This document shows, piece after piece, positions 1-8,449 of a stretch of 33,960 nucleotides of DNA; positions within the stretch are counted from its first letter, which is position 1, and every line of letters begins with the position of its first letter. The notes under the pieces were generated by a model, which did no database searches, had not been told where the DNA came from, and saw only the letters and a list, made by a program, of their open reading frames with translations. The stretch lies in NCBI GenBank assembly GCA_021804965.1, contig JAJZGG010000024.1, positions 1 through 33,960 of the forward strand, given 5' to 3'. The translations under genes and the position numbers were made by a program. The stretch comes from Acidobacteriota bacterium (GTDB lineage Bacteria > Acidobacteriota > Terriglobia > Terriglobales > Acidobacteriaceae).

Positions 1-294
1 GGAGTCCGAAGGCTGTGGCGGCCCCACAGGTGAGGACGACAACGAAGGTATGGCCGGATTTTCCCCGCAACCCGAAGGGACGGGGGCCATTTTTCCCCAT
101 CTCTGCGTCGCTCGTCGCTAAGATACGCCCGGTATCTGTCACTCCTCACTCCTTGATCTGGCCAAAATGGCCTCCCGTCGCCGCCACCCCAGAAGTGGGA
201 ACTGGCCCTAAGCTCCGTTCTATACTGCTTGCGAAGCGGCGCAGGCCCAATCTGCCGTCGCAAAACCCCGCATTCCCTTCAAGGAGTCCCAGCC
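1..294. other. Left-edge intergenic region
   Basis: I see no convincing gene in this stretch. Open frames here lack a ribosome binding site and recognisable motifs. A TATACT hexamer at 221-226 could be a -10 element for the AIM24 gene, but no good -35 lies at the right distance. A short hairpin-prone motif, CCCAGAAGTGGG, sits at 188-199 and is echoed near 27797. The AIM24 start at 295 is preceded by AAGGAG at about 281-286. Confidence 0.4.
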
Positions 295-1050
295 ATGCAG
301 TCGCGCATCGTCGGAACCACCATGCCGGTCCTCGAATTTCAGCTTGACCACAACGACTGCATCATCTCTGAAGCCGGAGAGCTTTCCTGGATGTCGCCTT
401 CCGTCCAGATGACCACCCACACGCAGTTCGGCGGCGGCGGCGGATTCTTTGGCACCCTCAAGCGTGTGGTCGGCGGCGGCTCCCTGTTCATGACCGAGTA
501 TCGAGCCTTTGGCGCGCCCGGCGAAGTCGCCTTTGCCACCCGCGTGCCCGGCCACATCGTGCCCGTGGAGGTTCATCCCGGTCAGGAATATATGATCCAT
601 CGCCACGGATTCCTCTGCGCCACGGAGCGGATTCAGCTCTCCGTCGGCTTCCAGCAGTCGCTCGGTGCCGGCATCTTTGGCGGCGACGGCTTCCTGCTTC
701 AGCGCGTCGGCGGTGACGGCACCGCATGGCTGGAGCTCTCCGGCGAAGTGATTCCGCGCGATCTGGCGCCCGGCGAAACACTCCTCGTCCATCCCGGCCA
801 CGTCGGTGCCTTCCAGGCCTCGGTCAGCTTCCAGATCACCACGGTGCGCGGCATTCGCAATCTCATCTTTGGCGGCGACGGCATCTTTCTGGCCGCACTC
901 ACCGGTCCTGGCCGCATCTGGCTGCAGACCCTGCCCATCGCCAAACTCGCGCATCAGATTCAGCCCTACCTGCCAGCCAACACGCAGGAGAATGTCCAGA
1001 GCGGTGTGGTTGGCGGCATCGTCGGCTCCATCCTCGACGGCATGCGCTAA
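295..1050 (+). CDS. AIM24 family protein
   Basis: The 251-residue product matches the AIM24 (TIGR00266, DUF124) family, a glycine-rich beta-fold protein of unclear function. What is visible: an N-terminal segment MPVLEFQL, a WMSPSVQMTT stretch, repeated GGGGGFFG and FGGDG(I/F) turns, and a C-terminal glycine-rich tail VGGIVGSILDGMR, all typical of this family in bacteria. There is no signal peptide or membrane helix. I chose the ATG at 295 because AAGGAG lies just upstream; an in-frame upstream start at 229 has no such site. The gene stands alone, followed by a large inverted repeat. The family assignment is good; the cellular role is not known to me. Confidence 0.85.
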   Translation: MQSRIVGTTMPVLEFQLDHNDCIISEAGELSWMSPSVQMTTHTQFGGGGGFFGTLKRVVGGGSLFMTEYRAFGAPGEVAFATRVPGHIVPVEVHPGQEYMIHRHGFLCATERIQLSVGFQQSLGAGIFGGDGFLLQRVGGDGTAWLELSGEVIPRDLAPGETLLVHPGHVGAFQASVSFQITTVRGIRNLIFGGDGIFLAALTGPGRIWLQTLPIAKLAHQIQPYLPANTQENVQSGVVGGIVGSILDGMR

Positions 1051-1060
1051 GCAAACCAGC

Positions 1061-1122
1061 CATCCTGTCCAGTTCTGATTCCAGTCCTGATCCACACCCC
1101 GGGCTCAGAACTGGACAGGATG
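1061..1122. repeat. 18-bp perfect inverted repeat with 26-nt loop
   Basis: Arms CATCCTGTCCAGTTCTGA (1061-1078) and TCAGAACTGGACAGGATG (1105-1122) are exact reverse complements. They lie 10 bases after the AIM24 stop and about 42 bases before the cytochrome start. There is no T-tract after the stem, so it is not a textbook Rho-independent terminator. It could act as a bidirectional stem, an RNA stabiliser or a relic of a mobile repeat. Confidence 0.85.
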
Positions 1123-1164
1123 CCGAATCGCCTGCAACAGTGGGTTTAGGTCTAGCGGCATCTC

Positions 1165-2949
1165 ATGTTCCGATCTCCGACAAAGTTGCGTTTCCGCCTG
1201 CTGGCACTGCTCGCGGCAGCTCCGCTGCCAGCCTTTGCCGCTGCCCGACGCACAGTCGCCACGCATCCTCCCGCTGCGCAAAAGTCAACCTCCAGCGCAG
1301 CCACAGCCCATTACGTCGGTTCGGAAGCCTGCGCCGACTGCCACGAAGGCATTGCCACCAGCTTTGCCCAGGCAAGCATGGGCCACTCGATGGTTGCCAT
1401 CTCCCCGCGCCTGCTCACCACGCTGCATCTTCCAGCCTCCTACACCGATCCCACCACGCATCACTCCTACACCGTCTACGCACAGGACGGAAAGCTCTGG
1501 CAGTCGGAGTATGAGCTTGCGCCTGGCACCGCCGATCAGGAGGTCTTTCGCTCCACGCATCCGATCCGCTGGATCATCGGCACCGGGGAAAACGGCATCG
1601 GAGGCCTGCTCACCCGCGGCGGCTATCTGTTTCAGGGACCCATGTCCTATTACACCCAGGCCGGCAAATGGCTCCTGTCGCCCGGCTACCAGCACGGCGA
1701 CTACGGATTCAACCGCATCATCCAGCCCGGCTGCATCTCCTGCCACAGCGCACGTCCCCAGCCCATCGCCGGCATCGATGGCAAATACGCGGAACCTCCC
1801 TTTTCGCACCTCTCCATTGGCTGCGAAAACTGCCACGGGCCCGGCTCCACCCACGTGGAGGCCATGGACCGGGGCAACCACCACTCCCGCCCGGACCCGA
1901 CCATCGTCAATCCCGCCCGCCTGACCCGCCAGCTCTCGGACGATATCTGCATGTCCTGCCATGAGCTGGGCGATGCGCGCATTCTGGAAGCCGGACGCAC
2001 CTATCAGGACTTCCGTCCCGGCCAGCCACTGGCAAAGACCCTGGCCATCTTCACCATCGCTCCCACGCGCCAGCAGCCGCCGGACAAGGATCATCTGGAG
2101 CCATACTCCTCCATGATCCTGAGCAAGTGCTACCGCGCCAGCCTGAGCCAGCCCGACGCGCACCAGATGCGCTGCACCACCTGCCACGACCCTCACGTGG
2201 AGCCAACCCACGCCGAAGCCCCCGCCTACTACAACCCCACGTGCCTGCAATGCCACACCCGCTCCAGTTGCACGGAATCCGTTGCGCTGCGCCGCGCCAC
2301 CACTCCGGCCGACAACTGCATCGGCTGCCACATGCCGCGCAGGCCCATCACCACCATTTCCCACACCTCGGCCACCAACCATCGCATCCTCGCGCGACCC
2401 GACGAAGCACTGCCTGACTCCATCTACCAGCAGTCCACGCCGCAGATGCCGGACCTGGTCCATCTCGATCCATCCCCGTCCGCTCCCGTTCCGGCGCTGC
2501 GCACGCGCATGCTTGCCTATCGCATGCTCATGGATCGCGAGCCTGCCCTGCATGATGACTGGCTCCAGACCCTGGGCCAGCTGGAACAAACCGATGCCGC
2601 CGACCCTGTCGTGCAGACCAACCTCGGGCATCGCGATCTTCTCAATCAGCACTACACGGAAGCCATCAACCATCTTCGTCAGGCGCTGCAGGCCAATCCC
2701 CAGCAACCCGAGGCCTGGGTCGATCTCTCCGAGGCGCAGGCCCGCTCCGGCGACACTGCCGGCTCCATTCAATCCGCGCAGCAGGCCGTTGCCCACGACC
2801 CCTACGCCGCGCCACTCCAGAAGACTCTGATTGCCCGCCTCATCGATGCCCAGCAGTACGATCAGGCCGTCGCGGCCATGCGCCAGTACCTGGCACTCTT
2901 CCCCGAGGACGACTTCATCCGCAAGGCGCTGGCCATCGCACAGCAGTAG
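1165..2949 (+). CDS. Secreted seven-heme cytochrome c with C-terminal TPR
   Basis: The 594-residue product starts with a signal peptide (MFRSPTKLRFRLLALLAAAP, likely cleaved after PAFAA). It carries seven CXXCH heme c attachment sites at about residues 56 (CADCH), 190 (CISCH), 220 (CENCH), 262 (CMSCH), 337 (CTTCH), 360 (CLQCH) and 385 (CIGCH). The last 110 or so residues form helix pairs typical of tetratricopeptide repeats. This is the cytochrome c554/doubled-CXXCH type of multiheme protein, expected in the periplasm or at the cell surface. A close paralogue follows immediately on the same strand. The start has only a weak upstream purine stretch, but the signal peptide fits it. The electron donor and acceptor cannot be read from sequence. 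Confidence 0.85.
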   Translation: MFRSPTKLRFRLLALLAAAPLPAFAAARRTVATHPPAAQKSTSSAATAHYVGSEACADCHEGIATSFAQASMGHSMVAISPRLLTTLHLPASYTDPTTHHSYTVYAQDGKLWQSEYELAPGTADQEVFRSTHPIRWIIGTGENGIGGLLTRGGYLFQGPMSYYTQAGKWLLSPGYQHGDYGFNRIIQPGCISCHSARPQPIAGIDGKYAEPPFSHLSIGCENCHGPGSTHVEAMDRGNHHSRPDPTIVNPARLTRQLSDDICMSCHELGDARILEAGRTYQDFRPGQPLAKTLAIFTIAPTRQQPPDKDHLEPYSSMILSKCYRASLSQPDAHQMRCTTCHDPHVEPTHAEAPAYYNPTCLQCHTRSSCTESVALRRATTPADNCIGCHMPRRPITTISHTSATNHRILARPDEALPDSIYQQSTPQMPDLVHLDPSPSAPVPALRTRMLAYRMLMDREPALHDDWLQTLGQLEQTDAADPVVQTNLGHRDLLNQHYTEAINHLRQALQANPQQPEAWVDLSEAQARSGDTAGSIQSAQQAVAHDPYAAPLQKTLIARLIDAQQYDQAVAAMRQYLALFPEDDFIRKALAIAQQ

Positions 2950-3025
2950 CCTCCCACATCCTGAACCCATCCCCACCCAACGCAGTCCATCCGGTTGAAA
3001 CTTTCCCCGTCACCGCATCGTCATC

Positions 3026-4846
3026 TTGAACATGACAATCGGCTGGCTTCGCGGGCGCTGTCCCGGGAACCTTTCTGCTCGTTGGGAGCCGAAAGCCAAG
3101 CAAATTGTACGGATGGGGGCATTGTGTCTTCTGTCCGTGGCATCGGTTGCGCAGTGGCCTCGCGCCATTGCGCAGCCCGCCCATGCACGTCAAGTGCAGG
3201 CAGATGCCTCCTATCTCGGCTCCCAATCCTGCCAGCCCTGCCATGCGGCCATCGCCTCCAGCTTTTCCCGCAGCAGCATGGGGCGCTCCATGGTTCCTGC
3301 CACCCCCGATGCCGTGCAGCACTTCGGTGTTCCGCAAAGCTTTTACAATTCCGCCCTCGATCGTCATTACGCCATCGCCGTCGCCAACGGCACGGTTCTG
3401 CAAAGCGAATGGCAGTTGGCCGCCGACGGCCATGCCATCTTCCGCGACACCCACCCCCTGCGCTGGATCATCGGTGCCGATGCCAACGGCTTTGGCGGCA
3501 TCGTGGATCGCCAGGGCTATCTCACGGAAGCTCCCGCGTCCTACTATCCCAGCATCGCGCATTGGGATCTGTCGCCCGGCTATCAGCGCGGAGACTACGG
3601 CTTCAATCGCATCGTTGCGCCGGGCTGCATCTTCTGCCACAGCGGGCGTCCGCGTCCTGTTGCCGGTGTACTCGGAAAATATCAGGAGCCGGCCTTCTCA
3701 CAGCTGGCCATCGGCTGCGAAAACTGCCACGGCCCAGGCTCCGCGCATGTCCAGGCCATGAACGCCGGCAAGGCCTGGGCTCCCGGCAAGGATCCCACCA
3801 TCGTCAACCCGGAGCATCTCAGCCGCCAGCGCTCCGATGAGATCTGCATGTCCTGCCATCAGACCGGCGATGCCCGCGCCTTCGAGCCCGGCAAATCCTA
3901 CCTCGACTTCCGTCCAGGCCAGCCGCTGCAACGCGTCATGGCCATCCTCATGGTTCCGCCCACGCCTGAGCATCCGCCCACGCGCGACCACGTCCAGCAT
4001 TACTACTCCATGATTCTGAGCAAGTGCTATCGCGCCAGTCTCCGCCAGTCCGCTGCGCAGCAGATGCGCTGCATCACCTGCCACGATCCGCATGTGGAAC
4101 CCACGCATGCCGAAGCCCCGGCCTGGTTCAACTCCCGCTGCCTGCAGTGCCACACCCGGTCCAGTTGCACGGAACCGGCAGCCCTGCGCCACGCCACCAC
4201 ACCGGCGGACAACTGCATCGGCTGCCACATGCCCAAGCGCGACGATCTGGCGCTCTCCCACAGCGCGCTCACCAACCACCGCATCGTGCGCAATGCCTCC
4301 GAGCCGTTTCCGGCCATCGCCTTTCATCAGACCACGGCCACGCTGCCTGACCTCATCGACCTCGACAGCGAATCCGGCGCGCCGCCATCCCCGCTCACCC
4401 TGCTGGAAGCCTACGACCAGCTGCGCCGCGATCACCCGCACTATCAGGCGGACTATGACCGGCTGCTCACCCGTCTGGCTGCACAGCAGCCACAAAACGC
4501 ACACGTGCTGGCCCTGCTCGGCCATCGCGAATGGAAACAGGGAGACACCGCCGATGCCCGCACCCATCTGCTGCAGTCGGCCAAGCTGGACGCAAACCAA
4601 CCGGCCGTCTATGCGGATCTGTCGGCCATCGATGCCAGGCTGGGCCATGCAGAATCCGCCGTTGCCTTCGCACGGCAGGCTGCGAATCTGGACCCATTCA
4701 ATGAAAATCGGCGCCACGATCTGGTCCTGCGCATGATCGATGCCCAGCAGTACCCGCAGGCCGTCGCGGTCATGCAGCAGTATCTCGCCGCATTTCCCGA
4801 AGATGCCTTCCTGCGCAAGGCGCTGGCCATCGCCAGTCAGCCCTAA
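3026..4846 (+). CDS. Second seven-heme cytochrome c with C-terminal TPR (tandem paralogue)
   Basis: A 606-residue paralogue of the preceding gene with the same layout: seven CXXCH sites (CQPCH, CIFCH, CENCH, CMSCH, CITCH, CLQCH, CIGCH) at equivalent spacing, then TPR-like helices, ending in a near-identical (F/L)(I/L)RKALAIA tail. Long blocks such as SYYxQA/SPGYQxGDYGFNRI, IGCENCHGPGS and CHDPHVEPTHAEAPA are shared. The hydrophobic signal core is MGALCLLSVASVAQ; translation may begin at 3026, which gives a long basic N-region, or at the ATG at 3113. The gap to the first cytochrome is only 76 bases, which suggests co-transcription and an origin by gene duplication. The function is presumably periplasmic electron transfer. 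Confidence 0.85.
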   Translation: MNMTIGWLRGRCPGNLSARWEPKAKQIVRMGALCLLSVASVAQWPRAIAQPAHARQVQADASYLGSQSCQPCHAAIASSFSRSSMGRSMVPATPDAVQHFGVPQSFYNSALDRHYAIAVANGTVLQSEWQLAADGHAIFRDTHPLRWIIGADANGFGGIVDRQGYLTEAPASYYPSIAHWDLSPGYQRGDYGFNRIVAPGCIFCHSGRPRPVAGVLGKYQEPAFSQLAIGCENCHGPGSAHVQAMNAGKAWAPGKDPTIVNPEHLSRQRSDEICMSCHQTGDARAFEPGKSYLDFRPGQPLQRVMAILMVPPTPEHPPTRDHVQHYYSMILSKCYRASLRQSAAQQMRCITCHDPHVEPTHAEAPAWFNSRCLQCHTRSSCTEPAALRHATTPADNCIGCHMPKRDDLALSHSALTNHRIVRNASEPFPAIAFHQTTATLPDLIDLDSESGAPPSPLTLLEAYDQLRRDHPHYQADYDRLLTRLAAQQPQNAHVLALLGHREWKQGDTADARTHLLQSAKLDANQPAVYADLSAIDARLGHAESAVAFARQAANLDPFNENRRHDLVLRMIDAQQYPQAVAVMQQYLAAFPEDAFLRKALAIASQP

Positions 4847-4918
4847 TCAGTTTTGTGCAGTGTTGATCAGCTCCAGCGCAGCATCACCTGCGCATCGCAG
4901 CCGCATGCGGATTCCGGA

Positions 4919-5296
4919 CTACTCGTAGTAGGTTGCCGTCGTCGTATCCGTCTCCCAGATCGTGCAATCCTTCACCTGCACCCGACCCTGGGTCATCTCC
5001 AGCAGTTGCGCGCTGGTTTCCTCATAGAAATACCGGGCAAGATTTTCCGCTGACGGATTGATGCGCGTAAACGGCTCCAGATCATTCAGCATCTGATGAT
5101 CGATGCGCTCAATCACCGGGCGCATCACCTGCTTCAGCAGCTTGAAGTCCAGTAGCAATCCGGCCTCATCCAGCTCCCGACCCACAAGCGTCACGCAAAC
5201 CTTGTAGTTGTGTCCATGCGGGTTCTCGCACTTGCCGCGGTAGTTGCGCAGATAGTGCCCCGAAGAAAATCCTGATTCCACCGTCACTTCGTACAT
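4919..5296 (-). CDS. queD: 6-carboxytetrahydropterin synthase (QueD/PTPS family)
   Basis: A 125-residue protein of the 6-pyruvoyl-tetrahydropterin synthase fold. QueD makes 6-carboxytetrahydropterin from dihydroneopterin triphosphate in queuosine/7-deazapurine synthesis. Visible features: zinc-ligand histidines at H14 (SSGHY) and in NPHGHN (H27, H29), the catalytic cysteine C23 in KCENPHGHN just before them, and DH in ERIDHQMLND. The C-terminus carries WETDTT, whose glutamate binds the pterin. The ATG at 5296 is preceded by AGAGGA and fits the family length; an in-frame start at 5326 would add 10 unconvincing residues. No other que genes are in the window. It ends convergently with the second cytochrome, and a 10-bp palindrome CCGCATGCGG (4901-4910) sits in between. 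Confidence 0.9.
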   Translation of the reverse strand: MYEVTVESGFSSGHYLRNYRGKCENPHGHNYKVCVTLVGRELDEAGLLLDFKLLKQVMRPVIERIDHQMLNDLEPFTRINPSAENLARYFYEETSAQLLEMTQGRVQVKDCTIWETDTTTATYYE

Positions 5297-5339
5297 GTTC
5301 CTCTTGCCTTTCGGTGCGCTGCGCACCCTGCCTCATCCC

Positions 5340-5597
5340 TCAGGATCGTCGCCTGCGGGCTCGTTCTGCCATCCGTCGCTCTTCGCTGCGCCGGTCCACC
5401 TGCTCAAACAGATGCGTCATAATCCCCACCAGCGCCGAGGCCAGCCCACCGACCAGCAGCATCAGGGACAGCGACTTCCAGAGTGTTCCGTTGGCGGGCA
5501 AACCGGGCTGAAAACTGGACGGCACAAAGGCCATCCCGGCCGACAGTACCGCCAGCACACCCAGCGTTGCAGCCAATCCATAAAAGTTGCGCGACAT
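5340..5597 (-). CDS. Small two-helix membrane protein, unknown function
   Basis: An 85-residue protein with two predicted membrane helices, about residues 7-27 (YGLAATLGVLAVLSAGMAFV) and 41-64 (KSLSLMLLVGGLASALVGIM), and a strongly basic C-terminal tail rich in arginine (EERRMAERARRRRS) that should stay in the cytoplasm. I do not recognise a family. A purine stretch GGAGCCAAGG precedes the ATG, and TACAAT on the minus strand (5619-5624) could be a -10 element. It lies between copB and queD on the same strand, 43 bases upstream of queD. Confidence 0.6.
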   Translation of the reverse strand: MSRNFYGLAATLGVLAVLSAGMAFVPSSFQPGLPANGTLWKSLSLMLLVGGLASALVGIMTHLFEQVDRRSEERRMAERARRRRS

Positions 5598-5684
5598 GCA
5601 GCCTTGGCTCCAGTTCCTATTGTATGCGGCCCGGGATCACGCAGCCTCACAGGGCGGTATCGGTTGCTGCTGCGCGCATTTCCG

Positions 5685-6443
5685 TTATCGCCACACAAAA
5701 AGCCCGAAGACAAAACTTGGGTCCGACGCCGCCTGCCCCGCCTGCCGGGCAAAGGAGGCCGCATCCGCCAGCCTGCCATTCCAGGCAAACCCCACATAGG
5801 GAGCCAGCTTGCGCCTGATCTCATAGCGCAACCGCAACCCCGCATCCACCTCGGACAAGCCCGAACCCACGCCGCGCCGCCGATCATCCCGGCTGTACAG
5901 GTTCAGCTCCACCTCCGGCTGCGCAATCAGCCGCTGCGTCAGCAGCAGATCCTCCATCGCCATCACGCGCCCGGCCACCCGACCGCCATTGCGCAGATAG
6001 AGGGTCGGCGCCACCTGCAGATGATACGGAGCCAATCCCTCCACACCCAACGCCAGCCACGCCCGCGCCGGCCCGGAGTCCAGATCCGCACGCAATCCAA
6101 CCTGACCATCCAGATACCGCAGGCGCGGCAGCGGACGATCATAGAGCAGTTCCTGATCCCCATCCTCCACCATGCCAGCTTCGGCCAACCCTTCCGACTT
6201 CACCCACAGCCGGTTCGTATCGCCCCCATGCCAGGCCTCGCCATCCCAGCGAAATCCGGAGACCGGACCCGCCGTCCGCGCCTCCAACTGATCCAGCCAG
6301 AGGTGCGTCCACTGCATCGGCGGCATGCCGGCCGTCATGGACTGCGCACCCGCAGCAGGCCCGGCCAAACCCGCACACACCAGCGCAGCCCATGCGGCAA
6401 CCGGCAGCCACTTCCCTTGCAGCATCCAGAATCCAGCCCTCAT
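5685..6443 (-). CDS. copB: Copper resistance protein B (outer membrane)
   Basis: A 252-residue CopB/PcoB family protein, thought to be an outer-membrane beta-barrel partner of the CopA oxidase in copper tolerance. Visible: a signal peptide (MRAGFWMLQGKWLPVAAWAA, ending near GPAAGAQ), the family opening MQWTHLWLDQLE, FRWDGEAWHGGDTNRLWVKSEG, the LLYDRPLPRLRYLDGQVGLRAD strand region, EVDAGLRLRYEIRRKLAPYVGF and an aromatic-rich C-terminal strand ending FVFGLFVWR, as expected for barrel insertion. The ATG at 6443 overlaps the copA stop as ATGA (6440-6443), so the two are probably translationally coupled. The family's Met-rich N-terminal region is almost absent (only SMTAGMPPMQ remains), so this is a short CopB. 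Confidence 0.88.
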   Translation of the reverse strand: MRAGFWMLQGKWLPVAAWAALVCAGLAGPAAGAQSMTAGMPPMQWTHLWLDQLEARTAGPVSGFRWDGEAWHGGDTNRLWVKSEGLAEAGMVEDGDQELLYDRPLPRLRYLDGQVGLRADLDSGPARAWLALGVEGLAPYHLQVAPTLYLRNGGRVAGRVMAMEDLLLTQRLIAQPEVELNLYSRDDRRRGVGSGLSEVDAGLRLRYEIRRKLAPYVGFAWNGRLADAASFARQAGQAASDPSFVFGLFVWR

Positions 6444-8317
6444 GCCGTCACCTCCACCACGCGAAACATCCCCGCATGCATGTGGTACAGCAGATGGCAG
6501 TGGAAGGCCCAGAGTCCCGGCGTGTCCGCCGTCACCAGATAGCGCACCCGCTCGGCCGGCTTCACCACAATCGTGTGCTTGTACGGATTCCGCATCCCGT
6601 TGCCCGTCTCCAGTTCGCTCCACAAGCCATGCAAATGGATCGGGTGCTCCATCATCGTGTCATTCACCAGCTCCACCCGCACCCGCTCGCCCACGCGCAT
6701 GCGAATCGGCCGCGCATCGGAGAACTTCCTCCCATCGAATCCCCAGACATAGCGCTCCATGTTGCCGGACAGGTGCAGCAGAATCGTCCGCCCCGGTGGC
6801 CGGGGATCCACACCGTCATAGCGCGCGCGCAGATCGGCGTAGCAGAGCACGCGCCGTCCCTTTCCCTCCAGTCCATCGCCGGGCTCATCCAGGCGCGCAT
6901 GCACCTCCATGGCCACGTTATCCACCTGCGGACCCAGCCGCAGTTCCGAATGCGCAGGCAGCGGCGCATCCAGCGCAGGCACCGCAGGCAGCTTCTGCGG
7001 CGGCACGCCCGGCCCCGGCTGCGGCAGCGGTCCGGGAAACGGCACTCCGCCTGCTGCGACCGCCGGCTGGCTCTGCGGCGGCGCAGCGTGGGAGTCTCCA
7101 TGCATCTGCGCCCTGTCCTGCATCGAGCGCATATCCGCCATCCCGGCCATGCCCTTCATGCCGCCCATGCCTGCCATGCCCATATCCTGCATCGAGCGCA
7201 CCGGTCGCGGGTCCATCGGCGGCACGGCTGCCTGCATACCCGTCTGCGGAGCCAGCGTTCCCCAGGCGTAGCCGGAGCGATCTTCCGCCTGCGCAAAGAT
7301 TCCGTACGCGCGCGCCTCCGCAGGCTGCACCACCACGTCGTAAATCTCCGCCGGAGCCAGCCGAATCTCGTCCACATCCACCGGCTCCACCGCATTGCCA
7401 TCGGCCTCGATCACCGTCATCTTCAGGCCTGGAATCCGCAGATCGAAGAAGGTCATCGACGAGCCGTTGATGATGCGCAGCCGCACCCGCTCTCCCACGC
7501 GAAACGCTCCCGTCCAGTTCCCGCGCAGCGTCTGTCCATTCAGCAGATAGGTGTAGGCCGCACCGGTCACATCGGCGATATCCGAAGGACTCATGTTCAT
7601 CCGTCCCCACATCGCCGCCTGCTCCGTTGCCGGGCGCAGCCCCTGCGCACGCGCCTGATGCAGAAAATCCACCACCGTCGTCCGGTGATAGTTGTAATAG
7701 TCGCTCTGCTGTTTCAGGTTGCTGAAGATCGTCTCCGGCGCCACATCGGTCCAGTCGGAGAGCACCAGCACATGCTCGCGCTCGGTCTCCACCGGCTCCG
7801 GCCCGCTGCCATCCACGATGAGCGCGCCATAGAGTCCCGTCTGTTCCTGAAATCCGCTGTGGCTGTGGTACCAGTACGTCCCGCGCTGCAGCACCGGAAT
7901 CCGATACTCAAACCGCTCCCCCGGCGCAATCCCGGCAAAGCTCAAACCCGGCACGCCATCCATCCCCGAAGGCAGCCGGATTCCATGCCAGTGAATGGAC
8001 GTGGACGCACGCAGATGGTTGGTCACGCCCACCGTGACCGTCTCGCCTTCGCGCCAGCGCAGCGTGGGCCCAGGCAACATCCCGTTCACCAGCGTCGCAC
8101 GTCGCCGCCTTCCCGTCAGATTCACCCATTGCTCGTCGACAACCAGCTCGAAATGCCGCCCCTGCAGCCCTGCAGACGGCACCCGACCTGCTCCCTGCGC
8201 CGCAGACCATCCCTGCGCCGCAGCCCATCCCGCGGCCAGCGACCATCCGCTGGCGGCCACGCCCAGCACAAAGCCGCGCCGACTCATCGGCCGCAAATCG
8301 CCTCGCTCCCATTCCAT
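6440..8317 (-). CDS. copA: Copper resistance multicopper oxidase CopA (Tat-exported)
   Basis: A roughly 625-residue CopA/PcoA family multicopper oxidase that acts in the periplasm on copper. Copper ligands are visible as HWHGIRLP, WYHSHSGFQEQTGLYG, HPIHLHGLWSELE and the type-1/trinuclear motif HCHLLYHMHAGM near the C-terminus. A twin-arginine signal, SRRGFVLGVAASGWSLAAGW, opens the protein. A Met-rich linker (about residues 359-411, plus coordinates near 7085-7240) contains repeated MGMAGMGGMKGMAGM-type runs, as in other CopA proteins. I place the start at 8317, which has a purine stretch upstream; the ATG at 8287, beginning MSRRGF, is the alternative. It is followed directly by copB through a 4-base overlap. 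No copper sensor such as CusRS or CueR is in the window. Confidence 0.9.
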   Translation of the reverse strand: MEWERGDLRPMSRRGFVLGVAASGWSLAAGWAAAQGWSAAQGAGRVPSAGLQGRHFELVVDEQWVNLTGRRRRATLVNGMLPGPTLRWREGETVTVGVTNHLRASTSIHWHGIRLPSGMDGVPGLSFAGIAPGERFEYRIPVLQRGTYWYHSHSGFQEQTGLYGALIVDGSGPEPVETEREHVLVLSDWTDVAPETIFSNLKQQSDYYNYHRTTVVDFLHQARAQGLRPATEQAAMWGRMNMSPSDIADVTGAAYTYLLNGQTLRGNWTGAFRVGERVRLRIINGSSMTFFDLRIPGLKMTVIEADGNAVEPVDVDEIRLAPAEIYDVVVQPAEARAYGIFAQAEDRSGYAWGTLAPQTGMQAAVPPMDPRPVRSMQDMGMAGMGGMKGMAGMADMRSMQDRAQMHGDSHAAPPQSQPAVAAGGVPFPGPLPQPGPGVPPQKLPAVPALDAPLPAHSELRLGPQVDNVAMEVHARLDEPGDGLEGKGRRVLCYADLRARYDGVDPRPPGRTILLHLSGNMERYVWGFDGRKFSDARPIRMRVGERVRVELVNDTMMEHPIHLHGLWSELETGNGMRNPYKHTIVVKPAERVRYLVTADTPGLWAFHCHLLYHMHAGMFRVVEVTA

Positions 8318-8449
8318 GCTGCACCCACTTCCCTGCCCACAAGGGTTAACGCGCTCCCGCAGGCTGCTGCCATCGCCACTTCCGTGCCCCTGCGCTCGTC
8401 GGGCATGCCCGTCGCACAGTGCTTCCACCAACAGCAACTGGATTCAGGA

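Noticed and set aside
1285-2976. A 563-codon minus-strand frame over the first cytochrome
   Set aside because: The plus strand carries seven heme motifs and a signal peptide; the minus frame has none.
7085-7240. Repeat array in copA that might be a CRISPR or minisatellite
   Set aside because: It is the coding sequence of the Met-rich linker of CopA, with irregular units and no spacers.
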